Source: Paraclostridium tenue
GTDB taxonomy: Bacteria; Bacillota; Clostridia; Peptostreptococcales; Peptostreptococcaceae
Direction: 5' to 3'
Length of the DNA: 60,043 bases
Assembly (NCBI RefSeq): GCF_039521565.1
Contig: NZ_BAAACP010000015.1
Location: forward strand, 1 to 60,043
The notes under the pieces are model-generated. The model did no database searches and had not been told where the DNA came from. It saw nothing but the letters and a program-made list of their open reading frames with translations. Shown here piece after piece: positions 45,387-55,242 of the stretch; position 1 is the first letter of the stretch; the number at the start of each line of letters is the position of its first letter. The translations under genes were made by a program, and so were the position numbers.

Positions 45387-46226
45387 TTAAATTATAGGAT
45401 TTAGCATTCTATCTTTTAATACTTCTTTCGCTTTCTCATAGTATTTCATGTATTTTTCTTTCGGATAATCTCTAAAATTAGAAAGTTCCCCTCTAACTCC
45501 ATATCTTCTAAACGGTATTAATTTAAATTTAGTATAGTTATTTAAGTTTTTTATATAATTAAGTTCTTTTGAAAATATATTTTCATTATCGTTTATATTT
45601 TCTAATAAAACAGTTCTTATTTCATAAAGTTTATTAGATTTAGAACATTTATTTATATTATTTAAAACTAAGTTATTTTCTACACCTGTAACTTTTATAT
45701 GTGTATCACTATCAAATGCTTTCAAGTCAAACATAAATCCATCTACACAATCTAAAAGATTATTAATATCATTTTCATTTATATATCCATTAGTATCTAC
45801 AAATACATTAAGGTTAGTTTTTTTATGTACTATATTAGTAAATTCTATTATAAAATCACTATACAAAGTACATTCTCCTCCAGAGAAAGTTATTCCGTCT
45901 ATAAAATTTTTATACTTATTTATATAATCAAAAAGTTCATTTGGTGTATAATAAGTAATTTTAGGTGATGCATAACTTTTACATATCCCTATGCACTCAT
46001 CACAATTTATACAAATATCTTTATCATAAATAATTTTATCATTAAACTTAATAGCTCCTACCTTACACACATCTAAGCATTTTTTACAAGAAATACATAT
46101 ATTTTGAGTCTCTGGGTTATGACAATATATACATTTCATATTGCAACCTTGTAAAAATACACTTATTCTACATCCTGGACCATCTATAAAACTCATGTTA
46201 ATAATTTTATTTACAGGAGCTTTCAT
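45387..46226 (-). CDS. yjjW: YjjW-family glycyl-radical enzyme activase
   Basis: 279 residues. Radical SAM motif C28-x3-C32-x2-C35 (GCNMKCIYC) near the N-terminus, an insert with two ferredoxin-type 4Fe-4S sets (C44/47/50/54 and C72/75/78/82), then GGECTL and DLKAFDSDTHIKVTG of the PFL-activase family. Installs the glycyl radical on its partner, encoded by the gene whose stop overlaps this start by one base. Confidence 0.9.
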   Translation of the reverse strand: MKAPVNKIINMSFIDGPGCRISVFLQGCNMKCIYCHNPETQNICISCKKCLDVCKVGAIKFNDKIIYDKDICINCDECIGICKSYASPKITYYTPNELFDYINKYKNFIDGITFSGGECTLYSDFIIEFTNIVHKKTNLNVFVDTNGYINENDINNLLDCVDGFMFDLKAFDSDTHIKVTGVENNLVLNNINKCSKSNKLYEIRTVLLENINDNENIFSKELNYIKNLNNYTKFKLIPFRRYGVRGELSNFRDYPKEKYMKYYEKAKEVLKDRMLNPII

Positions 46227-47704
46227 TAAATATTTCTAACCTTTCTATCCTCTATTCCATTTTTCATAGTTAACGCTCCTAATAAAACAGAATCTTCTCT
46301 TAAGTTTTCACCTTCATTAAATTTCTTTATATCACTCTTTTTTACTAGATATCCAGTTATTCTAACAAACTCTGAAGAATCACTATTTATAGATAAAACT
46401 CTTATACCACTTTCAAGAGCACCTTTTACAACTCTTAACATTCCATCTATATTATTTTTAGCTGTTTCATCAAATAAATATATATCACTACATCCTGTAT
46501 CAAAATACTTATGAAGTCTTGCTGATAAATTTATATGATCAAATATATTAGGTTCACATCCGTATTTTATTCTTACAGCTGGTGTTGTATCAGTATCGGA
46601 TTCTAGTCCCCCTTGTGCATGTACTCCATGCTTACCATTAGTTCCTCCACAATAAATAGCTTCTTCATTTTTTGCTAATTCAGCAAATTTTTTACATATT
46701 TCTTCAGCTACATCATTAGCTTTTTCATCATGTCCCATTTGTTTTCCTGTGAATATTTCAACACATTCAAATGTTCCATATATAGCTGGCATTGATGTAA
46801 ATTTATTTAAATCTATTAGCCCTTCTTTTGCTAAAAATGAACTTTCAAAGAATTTTACATCTTCTACTAAATATTTTATTCTTGCATTAGTAAGCTCACA
46901 TAATGCTTTTACTGCTTTTGGAAGTTTGTCATCCATAAAATCTTCATAATTTTCACTTTCCATAGCTAAAGCTTTTAAATTAAGTCTTGTTAAAGTATGT
47001 GCTCCTCCACCTATTCTTAATGAATTATAGCAACTAACAACTCCATAATCTTCCCCTAAATCATTAGTCATTAATCTGTGATTTACAAAATATGGTTTTA
47101 TATTTTCAAGAGCTGATTCTATTCCATATTTTATAAGATCATCTGGAGTTTCTTCGCTACATTTTAAAGTAACATTAGGTATAGTTTTTTTAAGTTCTCT
47201 TTCTATTTGTATTACTAATCTACCAACTCTAGTATCTTTTGGTCCTATATTCATATGCACAAAAGCATCTGGTAAAGTTCTATCTATATTTATAAGCAAC
47301 ATCTTTATTAAATTATATGCTTCTTTTTCACTTACAGTATCCATAAACGGTTCAAGTACATCATCTATTTGACCAACATATACTGGATATCCTGTTATAG
47401 AAGGAACATATCTATAAATTATTATTAATGCATCAACTGCTTCATATAAATCCGTTGGTGGTTTTATATCTAAATATTCACTACCCTGTTTCATAAACTT
47501 AACATAATCCGGTAATATGTACCTTGGTCTATAAGGTCTTGTTCCTTCATTCATATCACATAATATTTTTCTATCTAAATACGATTTAGTTTCATCACTT
47601 ATTTTTAAAGGAGATAAAGAGTCTTCTGCTAATCTTGCTAAATTTGCTCTCTTCTCATGATATTGCATATCCATAGAATGTAATATTTGTTCTATACTAT
47701 TCAT
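46226..47704 (-). CDS. yjjI: YjjI-family glycyl-radical enzyme
   Basis: 492 residues, much shorter than pyruvate formate-lyase. Candidate thiyl Cys is C225 (GVVSCYNSLRIGGG); the glycyl-radical site is G451 in FVRITGYLVK, 41 residues from the end as in the family. GTNGKHGVHAQGG and NHRLMTNDLGEDYG match YjjI (DUF3029). The reaction is, to my knowledge, not established. The activase and a YfcC-type transporter flank it, suggesting uptake and anaerobic breakdown of a shared substrate. Confidence 0.9.
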   Translation of the reverse strand: MNSIEQILHSMDMQYHEKRANLARLAEDSLSPLKISDETKSYLDRKILCDMNEGTRPYRPRYILPDYVKFMKQGSEYLDIKPPTDLYEAVDALIIIYRYVPSITGYPVYVGQIDDVLEPFMDTVSEKEAYNLIKMLLINIDRTLPDAFVHMNIGPKDTRVGRLVIQIERELKKTIPNVTLKCSEETPDDLIKYGIESALENIKPYFVNHRLMTNDLGEDYGVVSCYNSLRIGGGAHTLTRLNLKALAMESENYEDFMDDKLPKAVKALCELTNARIKYLVEDVKFFESSFLAKEGLIDLNKFTSMPAIYGTFECVEIFTGKQMGHDEKANDVAEEICKKFAELAKNEEAIYCGGTNGKHGVHAQGGLESDTDTTPAVRIKYGCEPNIFDHINLSARLHKYFDTGCSDIYLFDETAKNNIDGMLRVVKGALESGIRVLSINSDSSEFVRITGYLVKKSDIKKFNEGENLREDSVLLGALTMKNGIEDRKVRNI

Positions 47705-47794
47705 TACTTAATCCCCCATTTTTATATTTATTGTACTAATTCTACCATACTATTAAGCTTTTGTTAATACTAATAAACATTTATTAAATATATT

Positions 47795-49180
47795 TTAAAA
47801 TCCTATATACAATCCAATAGTTAAAAATATAATACATACTATTATCATAATCCCAAATAAAGGGACTAAAAATCTTACCCACTTAGACCATGGTATTTTC
47901 GCAAAAGCCAATGCACCCATTAATACTCCAGATGTTGGAGTTATTAAATTTATAAGCCCTGCACCAAATTGATAAGCCATTATTATTAATTGACTAGAAA
48001 CTCCCACTAAATCAGAAAGTGGTGCTAATACTGGAATAGTAAGCGATGCTAAGCCTGAAGATGATGGTATTAAAAATGCTAATGATGATTCAAGTAAAAA
48101 AGATAAAATTATAAATATAAACTTTGGCAATTTACTTAAAGCATTGGCAGAATAATTTAATAATGTATCTATTATATGTCCATTTTGTGCTACTATAACA
48201 ATTCCACGAGCTAATGCTATAACAAGTGCTGCAGAGAGTAAAGCTGAAACTCCTGCTAAAAATGAATCTATTATTTCTTTTTGCTTAAGTCCTCCAAGTA
48301 TTCCGGAAAAAACACCTATTATACAAAATATCATAGCTATTTCAGGTATATACCAGTCCATATTTAAGACTCCATAAACCATGATAATCATCCCACTAAT
48401 AAATATCGTTAAAACAATCCCTTCTTTTAGAGTAAATGGCTTTATATCTGATTCATCTAGTATAAAATCTTTTTTATTGTTTGTATCATATTCATATACT
48501 AGTGATTTTTTTGGATCTTTTTTAATTTTATTAGCATAAATCATCAAAAATGTTATAGATATAGTCATGAGTACTATAAAGATAATAATTCTATAAAATA
48601 TACCTGATCCTGGCACTACATTAGCTAATGCCTGAGCTATTCCTACTGAAAATGGATTTATAGTGGATGCTATAATTCCAGTTCCTGAACCTAAAAATAC
48701 TGTACTTATTCCAGTTAATGAATCGTACCCTAAATTTATCATAATTGGTATAAATATCATATAAAAAGGAAGTGTTTCCTCATTCATCCCGAATGTAGAA
48801 CCACCTAATCCAAATAGTATCATAGATACAGGTATTATCAAAACCTTCCATCCTTTAAGTTTACTTACGATTTGGTTTATACCTGATTCTACAGCTCCAG
48901 TTTTGTTTACTATCCCAAAAGCCCCTCCTACCAATAATACAAATCCAACAACCTCTGCTGCATCTACAAAACCATTAATAGGGGCCATAAATATATCTTT
49001 TATTCCTTGAGGATTAGAATCTACCCTATGGTATGTTCCAGACTTTACTACTATCCTTCCACCTAAATCAATCCTTTTAAACTCTCCACTAGGAATAATG
49101 TACGTTAGAATTGCTACTATTATTATAAGTAAAAATATTATAGTAAAGGTATGTGGTATTTTAATTTTAAACTTATGCAT
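47795..49180 (-). CDS. YfcC-family membrane transporter
   Basis: 461 residues, ~12 transmembrane segments. Starts with FKIKIPHTFTIIFLLIIIVAILTYIIPSGEF, typical of YfcC/DcuC-like carriers; FGLGGSTFGMNEETLPFY and FLIPSSSGLASLTIPVLAPL are the conserved hairpin motifs. Family substrates include amino acids, dicarboxylates and peptides. Upstream of yjjI on the same strand with a 90-bp gap and no strong hairpin, so probably cotranscribed. Confidence 0.85.
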   Translation of the reverse strand: MHKFKIKIPHTFTIIFLLIIIVAILTYIIPSGEFKRIDLGGRIVVKSGTYHRVDSNPQGIKDIFMAPINGFVDAAEVVGFVLLVGGAFGIVNKTGAVESGINQIVSKLKGWKVLIIPVSMILFGLGGSTFGMNEETLPFYMIFIPIMINLGYDSLTGISTVFLGSGTGIIASTINPFSVGIAQALANVVPGSGIFYRIIIFIVLMTISITFLMIYANKIKKDPKKSLVYEYDTNNKKDFILDESDIKPFTLKEGIVLTIFISGMIIMVYGVLNMDWYIPEIAMIFCIIGVFSGILGGLKQKEIIDSFLAGVSALLSAALVIALARGIVIVAQNGHIIDTLLNYSANALSKLPKFIFIILSFLLESSLAFLIPSSSGLASLTIPVLAPLSDLVGVSSQLIIMAYQFGAGLINLITPTSGVLMGALAFAKIPWSKWVRFLVPLFGIMIIVCIIFLTIGLYIGF

Positions 49181-49288
49181 AATAATATCTCCTATTTAAA
49201 AATATTTAATTAAATGTGGAATTTTTAATATAATTTGTAATGTATTAAATTATTATTTAAATAGCTATTATACAACCAAATTTATCTT

Positions 49289-49320
49289 TATAAAAAAGAC
49301 ACTATCGTGTCTTTTTTTTA
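49289..49320 (-). terminator. Terminator overlapping the end of the DedA gene
   Basis: AAAAAGACAC TATC GTGTCTTTTTTT. The DedA stop codon (49302-49304) lies within the hairpin, so the last codons encode its arm. Confidence 0.85.
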
Positions 49321-49919
49321 TTATTTTTATTATTTAATTTATTCTTTAATATATAAAAGCCTAAAATAATAATTATCAAAAAAATTACAAATAAAGAGTA
49401 CTTCTTTAATATAGATATTATTATATGCAATTTATCACTTAATATATATCCTGCTGATATTAGTATTAAATTCCATAAGCTTATTCCTATAGTCGAATAT
49501 ATTATAAAAGCTATTATGTTCATTTTTATAACACCTGCAATTATTGAAATAAAAGTTCTAGCAACTGGTATTAACCTAGATATCATAATTGACGATTTAT
49601 CATATTTTTTTATCCATGAATAGGATGCTCTAATAGATCTTTTAGTACTTGGAAACCTAGTAGCCAACATATCTACTAATGGTTTACCTAATTTTAATCC
49701 TAAGTAATAGTTTATTATAGAACCACTAAGTCCTCCTAATACAGATGCAGTTAAAACTTGTATAAAATTCATATCATACTCAAATGCAAATATACCTATT
49801 AATGGTAAAACTAATTCACTAGGCAGAGGAAGATTTGCATATTCTAAAGCTACTATTATAAAAATACTTATTAGACCATAATTTATAATAAACTCTTCTA
49901 TTAATAACTTTAAATTCAT
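49302..49919 (-). CDS. DedA/VTT-family membrane protein
   Basis: 205 residues from ATG 49919, with AGAGGTG eight bases upstream. Five or so transmembrane segments; ANLPLPSELVLPLIGIFA, GGLSGSIINYYLGLKLG and SRLIPVARTFISIIAGVIKM are DedA (SNARE-associated/VTT) motifs, with the conserved Glu and Arg residues. Members act as lipid carrier flippases or in membrane homeostasis. Lys-rich C-terminus. Confidence 0.9.
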   Translation of the reverse strand: MNLKLLIEEFIINYGLISIFIIVALEYANLPLPSELVLPLIGIFAFEYDMNFIQVLTASVLGGLSGSIINYYLGLKLGKPLVDMLATRFPSTKRSIRASYSWIKKYDKSSIMISRLIPVARTFISIIAGVIKMNIIAFIIYSTIGISLWNLILISAGYILSDKLHIIISILKKYSLFVIFLIIIILGFYILKNKLNNKNNKKKTR

Positions 49920-50195
49920 CTCCTTCACCTCTTATTAATTAAATTTATATACTACTATGTTTTAAACAGTACTATATTTTATTATAATACCATAATAACG
50001 ATAAACGCATCAATATACTTATTTACTTATATAAAATTTTCAAAATCCTTTCATTTCGTTTTTTATGTTGTTTAATTAAATTTTATATAAATTTTAGTCA
50101 GATATTGTCTTTCATAATGTTTTGAATTTTTATATTATTGGTTGTACAATTTAATTATAGGAATATGTATTTATAAAACTTTTTGGGGGGTATAT

Positions 50196-50414
50196 ATGTC
50201 TATATTCATTTTAATTTTATTTATGTTGTTTTTAATTTATTTTTTATCTACAGTTTGCATAAGATATAGCTATATTTCAAATTTAGCTATAAAAAGTAAA
50301 CTTGATTTTAGTTCATTTTACATAAGAAAGTACATGCTAAGTTATGATAATAATTTTAATAAACTTACAAGTAATATAGCTTTTTCTTTATACAAAATAT
50401 ATAATAAATGTTAA
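50196..50414 (+). CDS. Small membrane protein
   Basis: 72 residues. ATG 50196 follows GGGGGG; an upstream in-frame ATG at 50142 has no ribosome site. The N-terminal MSIFILILFMLFLIYFLSTVCI is one transmembrane helix; the rest is basic and aromatic. No family recognised. Convergent with the dynamin pair. Confidence 0.55.
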   Translation: MSIFILILFMLFLIYFLSTVCIRYSYISNLAIKSKLDFSSFYIRKYMLSYDNNFNKLTSNIAFSLYKIYNKC

Positions 50415-50457
50415 AAAATATAAAGCGTTAATTATTAATTAACGCTTTATATTTTTT
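50413..50457. terminator. Bidirectional terminator
   Basis: AAATATAAAGCGTTAAT and its complement between the small gene and the dynamin-like gene. Confidence 0.85.
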
Positions 50458-52126
50458 ATAATTGATTTATATATTCACTTAATTTATTTTTTAATTCTTC
50501 TATCTCATATTCACTTATATATATCTCTTTAGAATTTTCAAATATACCTTGATTTGCTTTTATTATTTCTTTACTAGCTTCACTATAAATTTGTAGTAAC
50601 CTATCTTTTATATCATCTTTTATACTTTCTTTAAAATTTTCTATATCTTTTATTATTTCATTGCTTAACTGTTCTTTCTTCAATTTATCATATATAACTT
50701 TACCTATTCCACCTGTTAAAGTACCTGCTAAAAGTAAAGGTGGACAATAAGTAAGCATTGCAGCTCCTACAGTTAAACTCTGTGCCGATGTTCCTACGAC
50801 TGCCGCATACATTGCTAAGGCACTACCTGATGTAGCTCCAAGTATAGCTCCGGTTCCTATGGTAGCTAACATTTCATTTATATTTATATTTTCTTCATTT
50901 AATATTACTTTTGGTAATTCTATATTGTAATTTTTATAATCTATAGTATCTATAAATTCCCTTATATTCTTATTTGTTATATAATTTACTTCTTTTATAC
51001 ATTCATCCCATTCCTTAAAAAATAATTCATCTAATTCTAACTTTTTATTATTTATAACACTATTTATATAATTATCATTTATATAATCATTAGCTATATC
51101 CATACTTTTATTTATTTTATTTATTTCTTCAGATAAAAATACTTTATTTATCCACTCATTTACTTCAAATTCCATTTTAGATTGTATATAATCAAATTTA
51201 TCTTCAAGCAATTTTTTATGATTTATTATTTCAGATTCTAGCATTTCTAATGATTTTAAATAATCATAGTGATAAATTTTTTCCTTATATTTTAAAGCCT
51301 CTATTGAAGATTTTACACTTTCTATTTTTAAACTATCATTTTTATTACTAACTTCATTTAAAAATTCTAAAAGTTTACTAAAGTTATCTTTTAATATCTT
51401 AGGATAATCTATTACTATATCATTTTCTTTGACTGTAGCATTTTTACTTATGGTATGTTGATATTCTAGGTAAGATGATATTATAAAAAATTTATCTATA
51501 TATACACTATATTCATCATTAATATAATTTAAAATTTCTTCATAATCACTTTCTAATAAATCTGCTTTATTTAATATACCTACTATAGGTTTCCCATAAG
51601 ATGAAATTAAATCAACAGCTTCTTTAATATCCTCCTGGCCTATATGAGTTGAGTCAAATATAAATAATATTAAATCTGCACTTTGTATATATTTTATAGA
51701 TTTTTTTTCATTTTCTTTTGTTATGCTTTTTAACCCTGGTGTGTCGACTATATTAATATTTTTTAAAAATTTTGAATTAACACCTATATTTACACAGTTA
51801 CAATCTATATTGTAACTATATTCACTATTATAATGTAAATTTATTATATTTGATGTAGCTTCTAATACATCTACTTCCGAAACTTCTTTTCCTATAATAG
51901 AATTTACTAATGTAGATTTGCCCGATTTAACTTCTCCCATAATAACTATTTTAAAAGTTGTAAATGGCTTATCTAAAAGTACATCCAAATTATTCATGAC
52001 ATCTTCTAGATTATGAGCTATAATTTTTTTAAATGGTATATTCCTTTCATTTAATAAATAATTTCTAATTGGAGATTCTATTAAAGTATATTTAATTTCT
52101 TCAATGTAACTATTTAAACTATCCAT
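50456..52126 (-). CDS. Dynamin-like GTPase with glycine-rich hydrophobic hairpin
   Basis: 556 residues. G1 MGEVKSGKSTLVN (~44), conserved Thr in LEATSNIINL, G3 VDTPGLKS, G4 LNKADLLE. Long helical stretches follow, then an unusual Gly/Ala-rich hydrophobic region (~413-480: MLATIGTGAILGATSGSALAMY and on to LLLAGTLTGGIG) that could insert in the membrane as a paddle, and a C-terminal coiled coil. ATG 52126, six bases after GGGGGG, is the start; it overlaps the end of the partner gene by eight bases. Likely forms a hetero-oligomer that remodels or guards membranes. Confidence 0.85.
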   Translation of the reverse strand: MDSLNSYIEEIKYTLIESPIRNYLLNERNIPFKKIIAHNLEDVMNNLDVLLDKPFTTFKIVIMGEVKSGKSTLVNSIIGKEVSEVDVLEATSNIINLHYNSEYSYNIDCNCVNIGVNSKFLKNINIVDTPGLKSITKENEKKSIKYIQSADLILFIFDSTHIGQEDIKEAVDLISSYGKPIVGILNKADLLESDYEEILNYINDEYSVYIDKFFIISSYLEYQHTISKNATVKENDIVIDYPKILKDNFSKLLEFLNEVSNKNDSLKIESVKSSIEALKYKEKIYHYDYLKSLEMLESEIINHKKLLEDKFDYIQSKMEFEVNEWINKVFLSEEINKINKSMDIANDYINDNYINSVINNKKLELDELFFKEWDECIKEVNYITNKNIREFIDTIDYKNYNIELPKVILNEENININEMLATIGTGAILGATSGSALAMYAAVVGTSAQSLTVGAAMLTYCPPLLLAGTLTGGIGKVIYDKLKKEQLSNEIIKDIENFKESIKDDIKDRLLQIYSEASKEIIKANQGIFENSKEIYISEYEIEELKNKLSEYINQL

Positions 52127-53801
52127 TGTCATCCCCCCATTTTTTTAATATACTATCTATATTATTTATATATATTAAATGATTTTTTATTAATTCATAA
52201 TCTGTATACTTTCTTCTAAATGATATATTTATGTTATTAATTATAATCTGTTCTAATTCTATAATTTTTTTCAATTTATTTTCATTTATTCTAATTTTTA
52301 ATGTATTTATGTTATTTTTAATTATATAAACTTTTCTTTCATTATTTCGTTGTTTATTAATTATATTTAAATCAATAACATTTTTATTGTTATTTATTTT
52401 ATACTCTAATATCAAGTTCTCTAAATTTACGATTTCTTTCATTTTAGATTTGTTAACTTGCAAATTTAGCTTGTATTCAATATAATCTGTATCAAATATA
52501 GATATATTTTTTAAGTAGTTATATACTTTAGTAATTTCACTTATAATTATATATTCTAAATTTTTCATCTCAATTTTTATATTGTTAGATATTAAATTGT
52601 CAAAAGATAAAAACTTATTAATATGATTTAATAAGTAATTTCTGATTCTATCAATTTCTTCATCTAATATTCTCTTTGCTTCATCAAATTTATATATGTC
52701 AGAATATAAATTTCGCTTGTAATTATCTATCTCTTTTTCTATTTTTTTGCTCATAATCTTTAAATTTTTAAATTTAGATTTTATTTGCATATCTTCAGAA
52801 TGTCGTTTAAAGTTTACATTTATACTATCCTTTAAAGTTTCTATGTTACTAGATTCTATAAGATTTTTGTCATTTTTTATATATCCTTTTATAGCTTCTT
52901 TTGATGATATTAAAACTATATCTCTAAAGTAATTAGAATATATTTGACTTATTTTATCTTTAACTTTAAAAAAATCTTTTTCTTGCTTTTTTATAATATC
53001 AATTTTATTAACTACGCAAATTATGTTATTGGTTTTATTGTCTATTACATAATTTTCTTTTAGGTCATTTAATAGGTCATTGGTTGATTTTGAGACTATA
53101 TTTTGACTATCTAAAACCCAAATAACTCCGTCTGCTCGTTTATAATAATCTATCATACGTTTTTTTGTATTTTTTAATAAACTTTGATTTAACCCTGGTG
53201 TGTCTACTATTATAAAATCATTTAATATACCTTCTTTATTTATATAATGTCTGACTTCTAATATGTTTGATTTATATAAATGCTTATCTTCTAGATATTT
53301 TTTATATAATTTTAGTTGTTCAATTCCTAATTTTTTGCCATTTTTATATTTATCAAACTTACTTTTTACAATCATCTTTGAATCTCTAAATTTATTTTCT
53401 TCATTTTTTAGTATTTCATTGCCTTTTTCATAATCAAAACTTTCAATATCATCATTCTCATAAATAATTTCAATTTTTCTATCATTTGAATGTATAAGTG
53501 AATCTAATTTCCATGTGTTGGGAATATCTTTAGTTTGTAGTATATTATCTTCTAATAAGGAATTTATAATGGTTGATTTTCCATATTTTCCTGGACCTAT
53601 AATAAATAATAAAAATGGATTTTTAAGTTCTTTTATGCTTTTAAAAGTTTTTTTAACTTCTTTTTCCACTATAGTTATAAGCTCATATGTATAACTTGAT
53701 TTACTAAAAATTTGCATCTTTATATTTTCTATATTTTGATTTATTAATTTAATGTTGTAAGTTATTTCTTCATAAACTTCATCTCTATTTAAATAATTCA
53801 T
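52119..53801 (-). CDS. Dynamin-like GTPase, partner of the downstream gene
   Basis: 560 residues. G1 IGPGKYGKSTIIN (~69), G3 VDTPGLNQS and G4 VNKIDIIKK define a dynamin-superfamily GTPase; the remaining ~300 residues are Lys/Asn/Ile-rich and helical. Unlike its partner it has no hydrophobic hairpin, so it may be recruited to the membrane by the other subunit. The overlap of the reading frames implies coupled translation and a fixed subunit ratio. Starts at ATG 53801 after GAGGATTG. Confidence 0.82.
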   Translation of the reverse strand: MNYLNRDEVYEEITYNIKLINQNIENIKMQIFSKSSYTYELITIVEKEVKKTFKSIKELKNPFLLFIIGPGKYGKSTIINSLLEDNILQTKDIPNTWKLDSLIHSNDRKIEIIYENDDIESFDYEKGNEILKNEENKFRDSKMIVKSKFDKYKNGKKLGIEQLKLYKKYLEDKHLYKSNILEVRHYINKEGILNDFIIVDTPGLNQSLLKNTKKRMIDYYKRADGVIWVLDSQNIVSKSTNDLLNDLKENYVIDNKTNNIICVVNKIDIIKKQEKDFFKVKDKISQIYSNYFRDIVLISSKEAIKGYIKNDKNLIESSNIETLKDSINVNFKRHSEDMQIKSKFKNLKIMSKKIEKEIDNYKRNLYSDIYKFDEAKRILDEEIDRIRNYLLNHINKFLSFDNLISNNIKIEMKNLEYIIISEITKVYNYLKNISIFDTDYIEYKLNLQVNKSKMKEIVNLENLILEYKINNNKNVIDLNIINKQRNNERKVYIIKNNINTLKIRINENKLKKIIELEQIIINNINISFRRKYTDYELIKNHLIYINNIDSILKKWGDDNG

Positions 53802-53900
53802 AGTATCAATCCTCGAAAATGAGTTTCTTTTATATAGATAATTATATTAATGACATATAAGTTTTTATGATTTATTTAATTTAAAAATTATTTTAAGCAT

Positions 53901-53943
53901 AAAAAAACATGTATATAATTTAAATTATATACATGTTTTTTTA
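53901..53943 (-). terminator. Terminator of the sigma factor gene
   Basis: AAAAAACATGTATATAATTTA and its complement, directly after the stop at 53946. Confidence 0.85.
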
Positions 53944-53945
53944 TT

Positions 53946-54830
53946 TTAATAAAAATGCTTTAATTGCTTTAATCTGCTTGGATGCCTTAACTTTCTAATA
54001 GCTTTGGCTTCTATTTGTCTTATTCTCTCTCTAGTAACTCCAAATACCTTTCCTATTTCTTCTAAAGTTTTAGGTATATCATCATCTAATCCAAACCTCA
54101 TTCTTAAAACTTTTTGTTCTTGTTCACTAAGGCCTGTTAATAATTCATCTATTTTTTCTCGTAGATTATGTTGTTCTACCTCATGCATAACTACATCTTC
54201 AAAATATGCATCTGATGGTATAAACTCAACTAAACTACTATCCTCATCTTCTTTTATAGGGGTATCTAGCGATACTATATTTTTGTCTCTTTTTAGTAAA
54301 TCTATAATTTTTTCAACTTCTATATCACATGCAATTGCTAATTCTTCTATCTTTGGCTCTCTTTGAAGTTCTAACGATAGCTCTTGTTTTTTTCTTTTAA
54401 CAAAGTTAATTCTTTGATGAAGGTGAACAGGTATTCTAATAGTATTTTCACAATCGTCTATATATCTAGTTATACTTTGTTTTATCCACCATGTGGCATA
54501 AGTACTAAACTTATATCCTTTTTTATAATCATACTTTTCTACAGCTTTTATAAGTCCTATATTTCCTGCTTGAATTAAATCTAGCATATCTATATTTTCT
54601 TTTCTATATTTTTTAGCAATACTAACAACTAGTCTATAGTTTGCATTAATAAATTCTTCTTTAGCTCCTATAAATGATTCATCTATTTTTTTCGCTAACT
54701 CAATTTCTTCTACTGCAGACAACATTTTGTACTCTTCAATCTCTTTTAAGTACATTTTCATAGCATTTGATGAATTTGATGAATCACTATAAATATAATT
54801 TTCATAAGTATTTTCTCTTTTAGCCCCCAT
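53946..54830 (-). CDS. RpoD-like sigma factor (group 2 type)
   Basis: 294 residues. Region 1.2 (AMKMYLKEIEEYKMLSAVEEIELAKKI), 2.1-2.4 (LRLVVSIAKKY equivalent, DLIQAGNIGLIKAVEKYDYKKGYKFSTYATWWIKQSITRYI), region 3 (IRIPVHLHQRINFVKRKKQEL) and 4.2 (TLEEIGKVFGVTRERIRQIEAKAIRKLRHP). It lacks region 1.1 and the long non-conserved insert of a housekeeping sigma-A (~370 residues) and ends SRLKQLKHFY, so an alternative sigma-70 paralogue is likely. A putative small RNA or attenuator lies ~215 bp upstream. Confidence 0.85.
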   Translation of the reverse strand: MGAKRENTYENYIYSDSSNSSNAMKMYLKEIEEYKMLSAVEEIELAKKIDESFIGAKEEFINANYRLVVSIAKKYRKENIDMLDLIQAGNIGLIKAVEKYDYKKGYKFSTYATWWIKQSITRYIDDCENTIRIPVHLHQRINFVKRKKQELSLELQREPKIEELAIACDIEVEKIIDLLKRDKNIVSLDTPIKEDEDSSLVEFIPSDAYFEDVVMHEVEQHNLREKIDELLTGLSEQEQKVLRMRFGLDDDIPKTLEEIGKVFGVTRERIRQIEAKAIRKLRHPSRLKQLKHFY

Positions 54831-55042
54831 AATCTACCCCTTCTATCTCTAATAATTTGTTAATCAAGTTTAAAAAGTTCCTATAGTTTCATCCTCATGT
54901 TAATTTTATGTAAGCACTATAAAAAAAATACTTTTTACTTGTCAACAAATTCCTGTATCTATTATTCTACACTCACCTTGTAAAATCCTTGATTTTTTTT
55001 ATATTTTTTAAAAATAATATTATATTAACTGAATTTATCTAT
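54831..55042. other. Leader/intergenic region upstream of the sigma factor
   Basis: No gene seen. AT-rich; follows the hairpin at 55052-55078. Confidence 0.5.
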
Positions 55043-55152
55043 AAAAAGAACAAAAGACTGCACAATGTGCAGTCTTTTATCCTCGAACGACAAAGTTAAA
55101 TCCCAATTAATAAATCCAATAATAGCTTGCCCCTATATTACGGTAAAATATT
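55043..55152 (-). ncRNA. Putative ~110-nt small RNA or attenuated leader
   Basis: On the minus strand an extended -10 promoter TGTTATAAT (55167-55159) is followed by ~75 nt of non-coding sequence and a strong hairpin (AAAAGACTGCAC...GTGCAGTCTTTT, 55052-55078) with a T-rich tail. The transcript contains comparatively GC-rich segments (UAUAGGGGCAAGC and UUGUCGUUCGAGGAU) unlike its surroundings. No known RNA family recognised. Either a free small RNA or a terminator-controlled leader of the sigma factor gene. Confidence 0.4.
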
Positions 55153-55187
55153 AATGAGATTATAACAAATTTATAATACCATTAATA

Positions 55188-55216
55188 AAAGGGATTAGTC
55201 AAGCTAATCCCCTTTA
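55188..55216 (-). terminator. Terminator of the HsdR_N-like gene
   Basis: AAAGGGATTAG TCAAG CTAATCCCCTTT hairpin (one bulge) after the stop at 55243. Confidence 0.8.
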
Positions 55217-55242
55217 TCATCACAAATTTAAGACAATGTTTA

